Source: Cornus controversa (taxonomy: Eukaryota > Streptophyta > Magnoliopsida > Cornales > Cornaceae). Taken from it: a stretch of 64,000 nt of DNA. The stretch covers positions 51,654,836 through 51,718,835 of the forward strand of contig CM048849.1 of the NCBI GenBank assembly GCA_026545225.1, written 5' to 3'. The position numbers were made by a program, and so were the translations under genes. The notes beneath the pieces were generated by a model. The model searched no databases, had not been told where the DNA came from, and saw only the letters and a program-made list of their open reading frames with translations. Below are positions 46,701 through 57,189 of the stretch, piece by piece; position 1 is the first letter of the stretch, and each line of letters begins with the position of its first letter.

Positions 46701-49700
46701 AACCGACATTTGGGTTCGATTTCGGTTCCAAAATTATGGAACCATTAAATAACGGTCTAGTTATGGTTTGGTGGTGTTCATAATCGAACTAAACCGAACC
46801 AAACCAATTACTATATATATTATATTTTAATTATTATTTATGTATTAGATTATATTAATATATTTATATAATACATGATATATTTTTTCTATGTATCAAG
46901 TCTAGAACTATGGAACTGAACCAAACCAAACTGTTTTTTCACGATTCGGTTTGGTTCCAATTGCCCCTACCCTCAGTTTAGACAATATCCCGACTAGACC
47001 CTCTCAGGCTTCATTATTCCCAATTACACCCCCTGAATTTTGGGTTTAGGTATCGATTTCCCCCCTCTGTTGGTGATGTCAGTAGACAACCAGAATCCAC
47101 TGACGTCAGCAGCAAAAAAGTGTACAAATCGTCATTTTTTCCCTTCTCATGCATGAAATGACATCTTTGACCCCATGGGTAAAACCATAAAATCACCAAT
47201 AAAATTATTAGTAAACCTGACGAACGCCCCTAACAGGGGGTGTAGTCAAGAATATTGAAACCATAGGAGGTTTGGTCGGGATATTGCATAAACTAAGGGA
47301 CTGTAAGTGGTAACTCTAAAATTTTCTAAGGTGGAGCTTGGTTGTATCTAGCATAATTTGTATGGAAACTATTCTATAGCTTTCTCCCTAGGAATCACAA
47401 ACACACCTCAAGGGGATGTCGTTGCAGTATCGAACACATGTCCAATACAAAAGTATAGCTAAAAGGTACACAAGTTAAATTTATTTTCAAACTCTCCGTA
47501 TGTGTGTGTTGTTGTTGTTGGGGGGGGGGGGGGGGGGGGGCGGGGGCCGTGTTGGCAATTTTTTAATGGATTTTAAGAGCATTATTTACAAATTAATTAT
47601 TTTTAGAAGGTATAATAAAAATTTTGGGGCCCTGGCCCCTGCCCCACCCCTGCTAACATGGCTATACGTGTCTTGGAGTTTAAATATCTTTTTCTTTTTG
47701 ATTGGACACGGCTAGTACGTGTCTGCAACACTTTCAAGACATAGCAAGGGTAATTTTGTAATTATATATATATTTTTTTAAAAGGAAGAGTTCTAATGCA
47801 ATTTTAGAACATATTATCAGTTCATAGAACATTTATATAAAATTTAAAAAACAAAACAATACCCATCCAAATTAAAGCTCCAACTTAGCGATTACATTGC
47901 TGATAATTTGGATAAAATGAGGAAAACCCAATTTTTGTATAAATAATTATATATTATATCATTATTTTATTGATGTATCCCTGTCATGTCCTTGTCCTAT
48001 TTTTTAAGATTTGTAGTATTCTCATGTATGTGTTGTATCGTACCTGTGTCCGTAATTGTGCTTCAAAGTTCTCTCCAAAATCTAGAACAAAGACAAGCTT
48101 TTTCTAGCTTTCCAGAACCCCTTGGTTTTTGTTTTTATTATTATTATTATTCCCGACAGAAACAAACTCTACAATTGAAACAAATGAAAATAATTGAAGT
48201 TGAGCTGAAACCCAGTGAAAGCCCCAAGTTCAATTTGTCATAGTGTATATTATCAGAGACCTTGATTTTTAGACATCATGGTAGAATTTCCTAACTTGAA
48301 AAACCTTCTGGATGTGAATAATAGATGGGATAGATGCTGCCAGCAACAGGATGAAACTGGAATTTTGATGAATGATCTTAATAATGAGAATACTGTGTGA
48401 TTTTATCACACAAGGGAAAAGAATCAAAAAGTAAGGTCATCGATCCAGGAAGTCAAGAATACCCCAGTCTCTGTTCAAGCGGGTAAGCACCTTTGCCAAA
48501 ATAAGTAAGTAGTTTAACCAACCGAGTAAGGCAGTTGAGGAAGCTCTGGCAGGTCTTGGGCGGGGGGCATATTTAGGTCTGGCAGAACTGAACGCCAGCA
48601 GAGGAGAGACTAAGAAATTAAAAAAAAATGGATAGGATTGGCTGGGACCCTATGTTGAGCGATGCTGCCTTAGCGACCTAGGAATCTCTCTCTTTAGGAT
48701 GATCATCCTTGGCCTTGGCCTTTTGAGAAGCAGAGGCTATGGAAGCGGATTCTTGGAATCAATAGGAGACCAGGAAAGGTTGTAAAAGATGGGTTGGGTC
48801 CTTTTCTCCTGCTTCTTGATGCCGAGTAGATGGCTTCGACCCCAGCCTTCTTCAGAATCATAGAAAGATCTACCTGGCTGACCAAGCAGCTATACGTACC
48901 CATTCATTAGCTGGGATCAAGTAGCTTGTCATTCTCTCCTAGCAAAAAAGGGTCCAACAACTAAAGCACATAAATCTATACTATTATATAAATGTCGATA
49001 TGACTTTTATTTTTTATATACATTTTTAATAAATAATAATTACATATTTATTTTCTTTCAATTTCTATTGGCCTATTATTTATTTATTTGTAATTTCATG
49101 AATTTGTTGATTTGTATTTATTTATTAGTCTATTATTTATTTAAAACTAAGTAATGAAAGACTGTTCAGTTGACACCAAAAGGCAGCCACTACACCCTTT
49201 TGCGTTGTGCCCACTAATTACATAATTTACTCATGTTTCTTCAATGATTCTGAATTTTCTATTTCTTCTTCTCTTTTCAACTGAATTAATAGGGTCAAAA
49301 AGAAACATAATTCCAAGAATTTGCATTTCAAGAACTTTCTAATTTTTTGCTCATTTTGCATTATATTTTCATATAGTTTTTTACAGGTTTTAAAGCTTTC
49401 AAATTTGATAACACATGATACATTATTGGGTAGATAATTTTATAATGGAATTTTAAGCAAAACATTTCATTCATTAATGTTCTTGTATTTTTTTTAATAT
49501 TACTTGTTTAAAAATTCACCACAATTTTAAATTAAGTGCATCACACTTTCAGACTATAATTAATAAAACTAAAAAATGAATTGAGAAAAAAATTATAGAA
49601 AAAAGTTGTCTAGCATTACCATTGTTTCAGTATTTTATTCTTCCTTAAAATAGTCACTTTCTCCGTATAATATCAATGCATAGACCATTGACCCAGATAT

Positions 49701-49848
49701 TTGAAATGCTAAAGCAAGAACAATTTTATGCTGGTGAATGACATCTTCAAATTCGAACATACAGCTCATGATACTTAAACTGCTTGTCAATGAAATGCAA
49801 CAAGCAGCCAATGCCCACTTTCTGTTGTGACTTTCAGCCTGATATGCA

Positions 49849-49881
<33 letters not shown>

Positions 49882-52774
49882 CACCAGAGAGAGAGAGGGT
49901 GATAGCAAAGGGTGCGTCTGAATGCCAGAACAAAGTTTGGTTAGGCAATAAAAGGCAAATAGGTGCACATGCTAATTACTAGATGATTCACAATGTGTAT
50001 TAATAACTCCTTTTCCTCCCCTTCAAAACTTCAACTTTCTGCTTCTATAGTTCCATTCAACAGCTTAATGCTTTGAGAACCACCTCCAACATTTTCATGC
50101 TTCCTTTTTTTCCCCTTTTATTTTTTTAATTTGAGTAACAATATCATGTTTCTTTTACATCAATAGAAGATGTCATTGCTCTACTTACTCCTATCTGTTT
50201 TTAAAAGCATCCAGAAAAATAAACGAAAGTGGCATAACTCTGATAGTTGTTTCCAAGGGAGCAGAACTATATTTTAATTCCACTATAGCATACAGAAGGA
50301 ATCTTTTTTTGTCATAACTCATCAGAAGAGATGCCACAAAATATATACCAAGTGTATGGCTTTTGTTGGCATTTTTATCAAGAAATAGAACAAGAACCAC
50401 TAAAAAGACAAAAGTGGAGGAAGAAAAGGGAACAGAATACAAAGCCCACAACAAGAACCACTAGGTGAGCATGAATTTTCAAGATATTTCCCTTTAGTCA
50501 AAGCTCGTCTTTTGGCAAAAAGATAAGTTTCTGAATTTGAAGGATTTTAGCACCCGACAAAGTGAAAACCTTGAGAATACAACAAAGTTCATAGCAGTAT
50601 ACATTATATCATATGAATCACTCCATAAAAGTGACAAGGAGCAACAGCAGGAACTGCACAAGTAAAGGAATATATAATAAAGCCTAATAAAAGAAATTTG
50701 TAGACATAAGAAGAGGTTGAAGTGCACAATCAAATAGTAGGTGCAACAAGTTGCTAAATCCAAGGAGAGAATCAAGTAGTCTATCACATGATGCAGGTGA
50801 ACAGCTACCTTGTGTTCTCTAAGTACATCGCTAACCAAATGTTCTCTTACTCTCAAATCACTATCCGCCACTGGACAATTACTTAAATTTTGTAAATATT
50901 ATAGTTACTAAATAATTCTATTGTGGATGCCATATGTTATCTAGAAATGAACAAAATCATGCAAACAAACAGAAAAGAAAATTATTGACGCAAATTAGTT
51001 AGTAATGCTTTTAAGAGCTGTAAGAACAGTTACCAACCTTTCTTTTTCAACGTTTCCTTCCAATTGTTCAATAGGCTGTGACTGGAGCTTTATATTCAAT
51101 TTTGGACGCTCTACTGCCCGATTCCCACTGTCAGATCCAGCTAACATGGGTTTTGTAAGATTTGCATTTCCATGTAATTCACTAGCATCTTCCACATGAT
51201 CTGAATCACTTGGCTGCAGGCATCCCTACATTCAAGGAACAATGGGATTGAATGTCATCCACTTAAAATTCTGAAAGGGCATCATACAGAAAAAATACTG
51301 ATATGGTTTACCTGCTTAAAATCAATAGGTTGTTCCAAACCCTCCAAAGGCTTAGATCTTGGAAGTAATTTCAATTTAGGCCGCTCAGATGGTTCTGAAG
51401 GCGTTGGTGATTTCAACTCCAATCCACCAGATTTGCCATTACTAAGAGCCGGTCGAACTTCATCAGCATACATTGTAGGTTTCCTCTCTTTTGCTTCTGG
51501 ATACAAAGGAGACCTGGCCCTCTCATGGGCCAGCAACTCCCTGCCACCACCACAAATGCCATCATCAACAATCAATCCCCTTTCGGCATCTCTTGCCAAT
51601 TCCATGTCATGATATTCCCTCCCACCACCAGCATACACCACATTGTAAGTATTCTTATTGACAATATTGTTATCGTTGGAGCGATATTCACTTTCTGATT
51701 CAGGGTGTCTAATGACCTCGATATCTGTCTGATGATGGATTGGTTGCTTGGACATCCATCTACCAGAAGAGACCTTCTCAAGGGCACTGGCACTAGCAAA
51801 CTTTAGGGCAGTATTTGGTGCAGACTGTACAGCAGGCACTGGCTCCATGAAATCCACTGCCTCCTTCCTCACTGCCCATGCATTTGGATAAGAACCAGCA
51901 GCAACAATCCGCCCACCATTGCCACTTGTGTTCTGAGAATTCCCTCCCACACATCTTGGGGAGTAAGAACTGTTGCCACCCAAACTCTCTGAATTGACTC
52001 TCACAGGACCCGCTACAGCAAATTTTGCCGCGTAAGAACTTGCAGTACCACCAGACAACTCGGACACCGAAGTTGAAACCTGTCGACTAGGTGACTTCCC
52101 AGTAGACGAATAATCAGGCTTTGGCTCCGAACTAATTTGCATGGAACGGGTGCTCTCATCACTGACAGTTCGACGCGGAGCCGAGACGCCATCCAAGGGC
52201 TTCCGTTCATCCTCATCAAAATTCCGGCCAATTTGTGCATTTTGATTGAAAAATGGAGTCTTGTCATCAAAATTCCTCACAGCCCCAGCTGAACCGGGCC
52301 TTAATCGATTATCTGATCTCCCAATAGGTTGTCCCCATGGTGTCTGGCGATCGAAACCACCACGACTCGAAGGCCTTACAGTTCTGTCAGAAAGATGAAA
52401 ATTTACTAGGTTTTCTATTTGCAGATCTAATATTTTGAACTATATCAAACCAAAAAATATGCATACACGTACATACACATATACGTTGATTTATAGATAT
52501 ATACACATACGATCAGATCTATGAATCTTTTCATCAAATAAGAATATTAAGTGAATCTACAGAATATCAAGTGAAAGTCGGGAAATTAATAAACGATTGT
52601 CCAAAGAGGAATACGCTTGATAAATTAGATAGATACATAGAAATAGAAGGAAAGAGAAAGAGGAACTTACACGCCTGGAGCAGAAGGGAGAGGAAGATCG
52701 GAAGGAATCGAACCGCCATGGAAGTCTTTCAGTGTCATCGTGGTCGAGCCTCCCGAAGCTTTCTTCTTCGACAT
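39114..52774 (-). CDS. Plant translation-initiation-factor-related protein (eIF-related, RPKLxLxPR repeats)
   Basis: Exons on the minus strand: 52774-52671, 52383-51312, 51225-51038, 40191-40155, 39838-39771, 39594-39114. Phases agree at every join and the open frame encodes 649 residues. The N-terminus MSKKKASGGSTTMTLKDFHG then GGSIPSDLPLPSAPG is the hallmark of a plant family commonly annotated as 'eukaryotic translation initiation factor-related'. The middle is disordered and Ser/Asn/Gly-rich, with YAAKFAVAGPVRV, SYPNAWAVRKE and two RPKLxLxxRxxPxE motifs (RPKLKLLPRSKPLE; RPKLNIKLQSQPIE). The third part has FGGARPREL (residues 459-467), LKERGIDDVAVNS, then an Arg/Gln-rich stretch, PPSPETWRKPVEQP, SAVELAQAFSRS and GLPGRGQMPFSRL. 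FGGARPRE recalls the repeat of eIF4B, which is why a link to translation is suggested; biochemical function is not established. The 62-residue exon 3 joins directly to the 12-residue exon 4 across an intron of about 10.8 kb. CT-rich sequence replaces a TATA box upstream. Confidence 0.9.
41197..41215. repeat. Poly-G run
   Basis: Nineteen G, then CGGGGCGGG. Extreme for this AT-rich region; possible G-quadruplex or sequencing artefact. Confidence 0.9.
41625..42440 (+). repeat. Direct repeat pair around GGACATG..CACCTAAAAA
   Basis: The first copy (about 41625-41900) and the second (about 42238-42440) share CCGACACACATTGCTCGGACATG / CCAACACATTTGGTTGGGCATG, ACCTAAAAA(C/T)CA, CAGTTCAATTTTATTA-like text, ATTGCTTCAAAATGA(G/A)T and AACACA(C)ATACCC. 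About 200 bp recur with indels. Class unknown; they could be remnants of two LTRs or of one dispersed repeat. Confidence 0.75.
42777..44678. mobile_element. Non-autonomous hAT-like element with GAGCTCG-rich ends (1.9 kb)
   Basis: The left end (ATA)AGGGCTGTAAATGAGCC is mirrored by the right end, minus strand AGGGCTATAATCAAACC. Subterminal GAGCCGAG/GCTCGTT words face GCTCGAGCTTGG, as in plant hAT relatives. The exact 8-bp word ACTGCCAA flanks it at 42769-42776 and 44679-44686. The body has no transposase and includes a nested element (43005-43929). Confidence 0.72.
43005..43929. mobile_element. Nested TIR element GGGTAAAGTGCAAAAAACCCC
   Basis: The left end GGGTAAAGTGCAAGAAACCCC is mirrored by the minus-strand right end GGGCAAAATGCAAAAAAAAAA followed by CCCCTGTTATAT. 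Flanks CATATATTA and TATATATTA match at 8 of 9 positions, weak because of the AT context. The left arm is duplicated: a second GGGTAAAGTGCAAAAAACCCC starts at about 43240. A (TC)n-rich stretch fills 43500-43790 and produces Ser/Leu-only frames. Confidence 0.6.
44972..46472. mobile_element. hAT-like element CACTGGCGGAGCC (1501 bp) with perfect 8-bp TSD
   Basis: The left end CACTGGCGGAGCCAGTGTG and right end, minus strand CAGGGGCGGAGCCTGGATT, share the C-A-(C/G)-(T/G)-G-G-CGGAGCC terminus known from plant hAT derivatives. GTTGCAAG occurs on both flanks (44964-44971 and 46473-46480), an exact 8-bp target duplication. Subterminal GGGGGGCATATGGCCCCCC mirrors TGCCCCCCCTAAACTG. The AT-rich interior has no transposase frame. 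Confidence 0.85.
46622..47326. mobile_element. TIR element interrupted by a hAT-like MITE
   Basis: The left arm (AAAATTTTGGGTAATTATCACTTCACTCC.., ACAATATCCCGACTAGACC, ATTACACCCCCTGA) is mirrored by the right arm read on the minus strand (AAAATTTTAGAGTTACCACTTACAGTCCC, GCAATATCCCGACCAAACC, CTACACCCCCTGTTA). The left arm is split by the element at 46659-46970. Total about 0.7 kb; non-coding. Confidence 0.7.
46659..46970. mobile_element. Non-autonomous hAT-like element, copy B (312 bp), nested
   Basis: The ends AAGTGTGTACAAAAAAACC and (minus strand) GTAGGGGCAATTGGAACC, with AACCGAACCGA / TTCGGTTTGG subterminal words, match the family of copies A and C. Flanking 8-mers CATCAGTT (46651-46658) and CCTCAGTT (46971-46978) match at 7 of 8. 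Removing it restores the left arm of the surrounding TIR element. Confidence 0.75.
47520..47540. repeat. Poly-G run
   Basis: Twenty-one G following a (GTT)n stretch. A second extreme G-run in the same intron. Confidence 0.92.
47541..48289. other. Intron sequence, no element defined
   Basis: GGGGCCCTGGCCCCTGCCCC near 47626 resembles hAT-like terminal words but has no partner. The rest is AT-rich. Confidence 0.4.
48290..48965. other. Compositionally distinct intron segment, possible organelle-derived DNA
   Basis: More balanced base composition than its surroundings, with words such as CTCTGGCAGGTCTTGG, GATGCTGCCTTAGCGACC and CTGACCAAGCAGCTATACG. The style recalls plant mitochondrial intergenic DNA, but I recognise no mitochondrial gene, so this is only a suspicion. 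Confidence 0.2.
48975..48997 (+). mobile_element. Possible Helitron 5' terminus
   Basis: TCTATACTATTATATAAATG after an A matches the common 5' end of plant Helitrons (TCT(A/C)TACTATTATA(T)AAA). No matching 3' CTRR end with hairpin was found downstream in the intron. Confidence 0.4.
49851..49879. repeat. (GT)n microsatellite
   Basis: About 11 GT units passing into GCGCGCGTGC. Confidence 0.95.
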
Positions 52775-52880
52775 TCTCTCTCTTCTCCTCCCCTCCCCCC
52801 AACCCTCTCTCTCTCCTTTTCTCTACCTAAAAGATCCCTATATCCTCTCTAACTCTCTCTCTAGAAATCTCGAACAGGGT
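52775..52880 (-). promoter_or_regulatory. CT-rich leader/core promoter of the factor-related gene
   Basis: The plus strand reads repeated CTCTCTCT between 52775 and 52865 (GA-rich on the coding strand), with no TATA box. This is typical of broadly expressed plant genes; the transcription start was not determined. Confidence 0.45.
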
Positions 52881-52891
52881 GGGACTGGACA

Positions 52892-53120
52892 CACAGAATT
52901 CAGAGGAAGTTCGCGTTCTACCCACGGGTTCCACTATTAGGGTACACTTCAAGAAATGCACGGTAAGTCAAGACATACGGCGTCGTTCTAACCATTGGCT
53001 GTGTTGAACACAGAATTCAGAGGAAGTTCGCGCTCTACCCACGGGTTCCACTATTAGGGTACACAGAAACGCACGGTAAGTCAAGACATACGGCGTCGTT
53101 CTAACCATTGGCTGTGTTGA
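52892..53120 (+). repeat. Recent tandem duplication, 117-bp unit
   Basis: CACAGAATTCAGAGGAAGTT starts at 52892 and 53009. The two copies (through ATACGGCGTCGTTCTAACC and GGCTGTGTTGAA) differ by few substitutions and a short indel (TACACTTCAAGAAATG / TACACAGAAACG). It lies just upstream of the factor-related gene's leader. Confidence 0.95.
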
Positions 53121-53219
53121 AGTTTTGTCGTTCTCACTGGGAGTTGAAACTTGGGTTGGGTAATCTGAACCCAACCCGAGTTTAGCTCGATTTTTTACGG
53201 ACTTAATCTAAACTCAGCT

Positions 53220-54515
53220 GTCAGGACAAGCGTCAAGCCCTGATTAGTAGGAAGGCGCAACGCTTGCTACAAAATCTTGGGCACGAGTCCAAGTGGAGCA
53301 GTCATCGGTGCGAATCTTGGTGGTAGTAGCAAATATTCAAATAAGAACTTTGAAGGCCGAAGAGGAGAAAGGTTTCATGTGAACGACACTTGCACATGGG
53401 TTAGTTGATCATAAGAGACGGGGTAAGCCCATTAGAGAGTGCATTCTATGTGAGATTCGAAAGGAAATCGGGTTAAAATTCCTGCACTGGGACGTGGCGA
53501 CTAACGGCAACGTTAGAGAGTCCAAAAATGTCAGCGGGGGCCTCAGGAAGAGTTATCTATTTTGTTTAACAGCCTGCTCACCCTAGAAATGGTTCAGTCG
53601 GAGGTAGGGTCTAGCGGTTGGAAGAGCACCGCACGTCGAGTGGTGTCCAGTGCCCCCCTGGCGGCCCTTGAAAATTCGAAAGACCAAGTGTCTCCCATGC
53701 CCGGTCGTACTCATAACCGCATTAGGTCTCCAAGGTGAACAACCTCTGGTCAATGGAACAATGTGGGCAAGGGAAGTTGACAAAATGGATTTGTAACTTC
53801 GAAAAAAAAGGATTGGCTCTGAGCGCTAGGCACGGGGGTCCTTGTCCCAAACCCGTTAGCTGTCGGTGGACTGCTGGAGCTGCTCACGTGGCCAGAACGG
53901 GTCGCCACGTGCCAGTTGGGGGACGGACTGGGAACAACCCCCTCGGGGACCTTCTTAGGGTGTAGAACAGTCAACTCAGAATTGGTACGGACAAGGGGAA
54001 TCTGATTGTTTAATTAAAACAAAGCATTGTGATGGTCCATGCGGATGCTCACGCAATGTGATTTCTGTCCAGTGCTCTGAATGTCAAAATAAAAAAATTC
54101 AACCAAGCATGGGTAAATAGCAGGAGTAACTATGACTCTTTTAAGGTAGTCAAATGTCTCATTATCTAATTAGTGACACGCATGAATAGATTAACAAGAT
54201 TCCCACTGTCCCTGTGTACTATCTAGCGAAACCACAGCCAAAGGAACGAGCTTGGTAGAATCTGCAGGAAAAGAAGACCCTGTTGAGCTTGACTCTATTT
54301 TGACTTTGTGAAATGACTTGAGAGGTGTAGGATAAGTGGGAACCAAAAACGAAGAAAGTGAAATACCACTACTTTTAACGTTATTTTACTTATTTCGTAA
54401 ATCGGAGGCGGGGCAACGCCCCTCTTTTTGGACCCAAGGCTCGCCTCGGTGGGCCGATCCAGGCGAAAGACATTATTAGGTTGGGAGTTTGGCTAGGGCG
54501 GCACATTTGTTAACA
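53220..54515 (+). pseudogene. 26S (25S) rRNA gene fragment, mutated
   Basis: About 1.3 kb aligns by eye to the middle-to-3' part of plant 26S rRNA. Landmarks in order: GATTAGTAGGAAGGCGC; CTTGGTGGTAGTAGCAAATA; CACTTGCACATGGGTTAGT; GGGTTAAAATTCCTG; AAGAGCACCGCACGTCG; CGTACTCATAACCGCATTAG; GTCAACTCAGAATTGGTACG; TTTAATTAAAACAAAGCATT; GTAACTATGACTC; AAGAAGACCCTGTTGAGCTT; GACTTGAGAGGTGTAGGATA; ACTTTTAACGTTATTTTACT; CCCCTCTTTTTGGACCCAAGG. Compared with functional 26S as I remember it, most differences are C to T or G to A, which is decay expected of methylated, silent DNA. Both ends are abrupt; no 18S, 5.8S or spacer is attached. It is not a working rRNA gene. Confidence 0.95.
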
Positions 54516-56392
54516 TCATTAGAGCTACTTTAAAATGAATCTTTAATAAGATGCATGTTAAATTTTAATTTATTGTGAGCGCTATTATTAGTGCACAACA
54601 AGCAACTCCATGAATTGATGTGACGTTTGCATAAATAAACAATCCTATATGTTATTCCATTAATTGAAGTTGTGGCCGTGTGGCAAAGCATGAGATAACA
54701 TTCATGTTCTAGACCAACTTTAAGGGCTACCCCAGTGCAAATAAAGGATCCAAATTGACTTTATTACATCTAAATGAGAGGGAAATTTTTTTATTTATAA
54801 TAGGATAAATTACTCTAATCTTCTGTGCAGTTTGTCCAAATTACTTATAGATTAAACTTTTCAAAAAAGTATGATCAACATTCTTGAAGTTTTAAGTAAT
54901 TACCTTAACCATCTCTTGCATCAATCCACAAAAAAAAAAAAACCCTTACAAGAAGAAAAATGACTTTAATGTCCTTATTAACTATACCAAATAACCATTT
55001 GACCAAATTTTGATTGGACAAAAACACCCTTAATATATATAATATACAAATATACACACATCTCTCTTTCTATATAATTTACACTTTTTTATGCAAGAAA
55101 ATTAAAAATGAAATAAAAATTTAGTATTTTTATAATTATATATATATATACATTTATATACACACGTACACACACACATATATCTTCCACCAACCATTTC
55201 AAAGCCGAGGATCTTGCTAGGGTTTCCTTCCTGTTTCTTCCAACCCCATCACAGGTAAAATTGTCAAACAAATATTAAAAAAAAAGAAGAATTTCAAACA
55301 ACTTTTGTATATGTAAAATTGTTGAAAGAGGTAATTGGCGGATGTAAAATTGACTGCTGAAACCTATATGGTTTGTTTGGATTGCTAAAAGTCCAAACGA
55401 GCATGTTGACTCATTTTTTGGGACATTTTTATGAACACATTTTGACATACGTTGCTTTTAGGCATAATTCCATCTTGTTGAATATATGTGGTTGTTTTAT
55501 TAGAAGTCTAAATGGACTCGAATTCTTCTAATTATTTTTTATATTTAGTAGTTTTTAGTTATTAGATTTCATCTCTGTAAAAAATGTCATTTACGTTTTT
55601 TTTTTATATTTTATATAGCTTTCCTTATAGTGTTAGATTTTGTTAAGCTGTTAGATTTTCTTTAGTATAAAAACATGTACGACAAAAGTAAATTAAACAC
55701 TCTTTGATTAACAATATCTTCAAAGTTGATTTGTTGTTCCTAAGGTTTATAACTTTTGGTTTGTCATTAACCATATTGATAATGGATGAATCAAATAACA
55801 CATGACTTAAAAAAGAAAATAAACAATGTACCAACTCCTTTCTTAGACGAATGTTACTTTCCAGTATAAGTCAACCCTAGCATAACAATAAATAATGAGT
55901 AATTCGAGTCTCCATTTTTATCCATTAGATAATGCTCACGTGAAAATGGCATAGTACAACAGCTGCTGTGATTGAAAAATGGTCAATAATACTCCTCTTA
56001 TATATATGTAGTACATTATGCGAATTTTCACGTGAGCCAACCTAATATAGGTTCCATTAAATGATTATGTTTTTTTCTTCGAAAATTTAAGCAATTTGTG
56101 TGTGTGTATATATATACATGGTGAAAGTATTTACATTATAAATGGTGGGCAAAAAACAAAAGCAACCAAAGAAGGCCCAAATTGGGCAAAACTCAAACTA
56201 CAAACAATACTTCAAAGAACATGTGTTAGCCCACAACAATTAAGTCCAACTCCCGACCCAAGCATAGACATAATATATTGAACACTCCATTGCGAGTTCA
56301 AATTTCTTCCAAATCAGAGCTATGTCTTCTTTGAAATAGAATCACCTACTATTATAAAGCGGTCGTGGTGATTGGAAACTTGAGCATGAAGG
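54516..56392. other. Intergenic, no gene
   Basis: AT-rich. Short microsatellites at 55138-55152 (AT) and 56098-56114 (GT/TA). The stretch 54805-54960 (GGATAAATTACTCTAATC..GTAATTACCTTAACC) resembles the arms of the TIR element at 59846-61672 but has no partner arm. Confidence 0.5.
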
Positions 56393-56820
56393 GAGATCCC
56401 ATTCCACAACAATCCTCACCTAGTTCGAGTATTAATTTCTTCAATTGGCTCGATAGAAATGAGTACGTCTACAATACACCTGATGTAAATACATCGGATG
56501 AATCTGTACCTTACGTGTTGTACACGTGTAGTGAGACCCAATCCACGACAATCCTCTCCTAGTCTGAGTATTAATTTCTTCAATTGGCTTGATATAAACG
56601 AGTATGTCTATAATACACATGGTCTAAATACACCGGATGAATCTGGACCTTGTGTGTTATACATGCGCAGTGAGACCCAATCTACGACAATCCTCTCCTA
56701 GTCCGAGTATTAATTTCTTCAATTGGCTTGATAGAAGCGAGTACGTCTACAATACACCTGGTGTAAATACACCGAATGAATCTGGTTGCGTGTTGTACAC
56801 ATGCAGTGAGACTCACTCTA
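56393..56820 (+). repeat. 139-bp tandem array, three units
   Basis: ATTAATTTCTTCAATTGGCT starts at 56431, 56570 and 56709, a period of exactly 139. Units contain GAGACCCAATCCACGACAAT, GTCTACAATACACCTG(A/G)TGTAAATACA and CGGATGAATCTG. Because 139 is not a multiple of three, the same peptide (NFFNWLDxxEYVYNT) appears in three successive frames, which argues against coding. An inverted partial unit follows at about 56833-56875. Confidence 0.93.
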
Positions 56821-56875
56821 CATGGTGTGCACGTATGGTTCAGATTCACCCGATGTATTTACACCGAGTGTATTA

Positions 56876-57189
56876 TAGATCTTATTGATAGAAGCTTGTT
56901 TTTGATCAGTGACCACTTCCAGAATGCGCCGCCTCAATACTAAAGATTGGGATGAAGACTCTCTAAATAATCTTGTGTTTCTTTCGATCCATTTATGGTA
57001 AACGCAAAACCTCATTATTAGCTTGCATATATGTGTGTGTGTGTGTTTGTGTGTATGATTTTGATTTTTTAGTGGTAAGAAACCCATGAGAAAATTCCAC
57101 ACCTTGTTTGGATAAAACTCCACCTTGTCTCATTCATACAATTTACTAGTCTTAGCATGGTATAAAGAGTATTATGCATGACCTTGCAT
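56876..57189. other. Intergenic, no gene
   Basis: A (GT)n run near 57030-57050. Nothing else seen. Confidence 0.5.

Larger units (their letters stand above)
40192..51037 (-). other. Giant intron 3 (about 10.8 kb) of the factor-related gene
   Basis: Bounded by AAAG|GTTGGT at the 5' side (51038/51037) and TGATGCAG|GAAG at the 3' side (40192/40191). Splicing across it restores VEKERKTLFGGARPREL, the expected family sequence, so the intron is real and not an assembly join of two genes. It holds at least five mobile elements, two long G-runs and duplicated segments, described separately. Confidence 0.88.

Noticed and set aside
50809-50870. Possible extra exon in the giant intron (GTCCAG|TGGCGG..CACAAG|GTAGCT)
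   Set aside because: It has good splice sites, but inclusion after exon 3 gives AGT GGC GGA TAG, a stop at once, and skipping it restores the family sequence. At most a poison exon; no support without RNA.
53583-53974. Frames on both strands in the rDNA region
   Set aside because: They lie wholly inside the 26S rDNA relic.
56393-56820. Protein with three 46-residue repeats
   Set aside because: The 139-bp period shifts frame each unit, and each frame ends in a stop.
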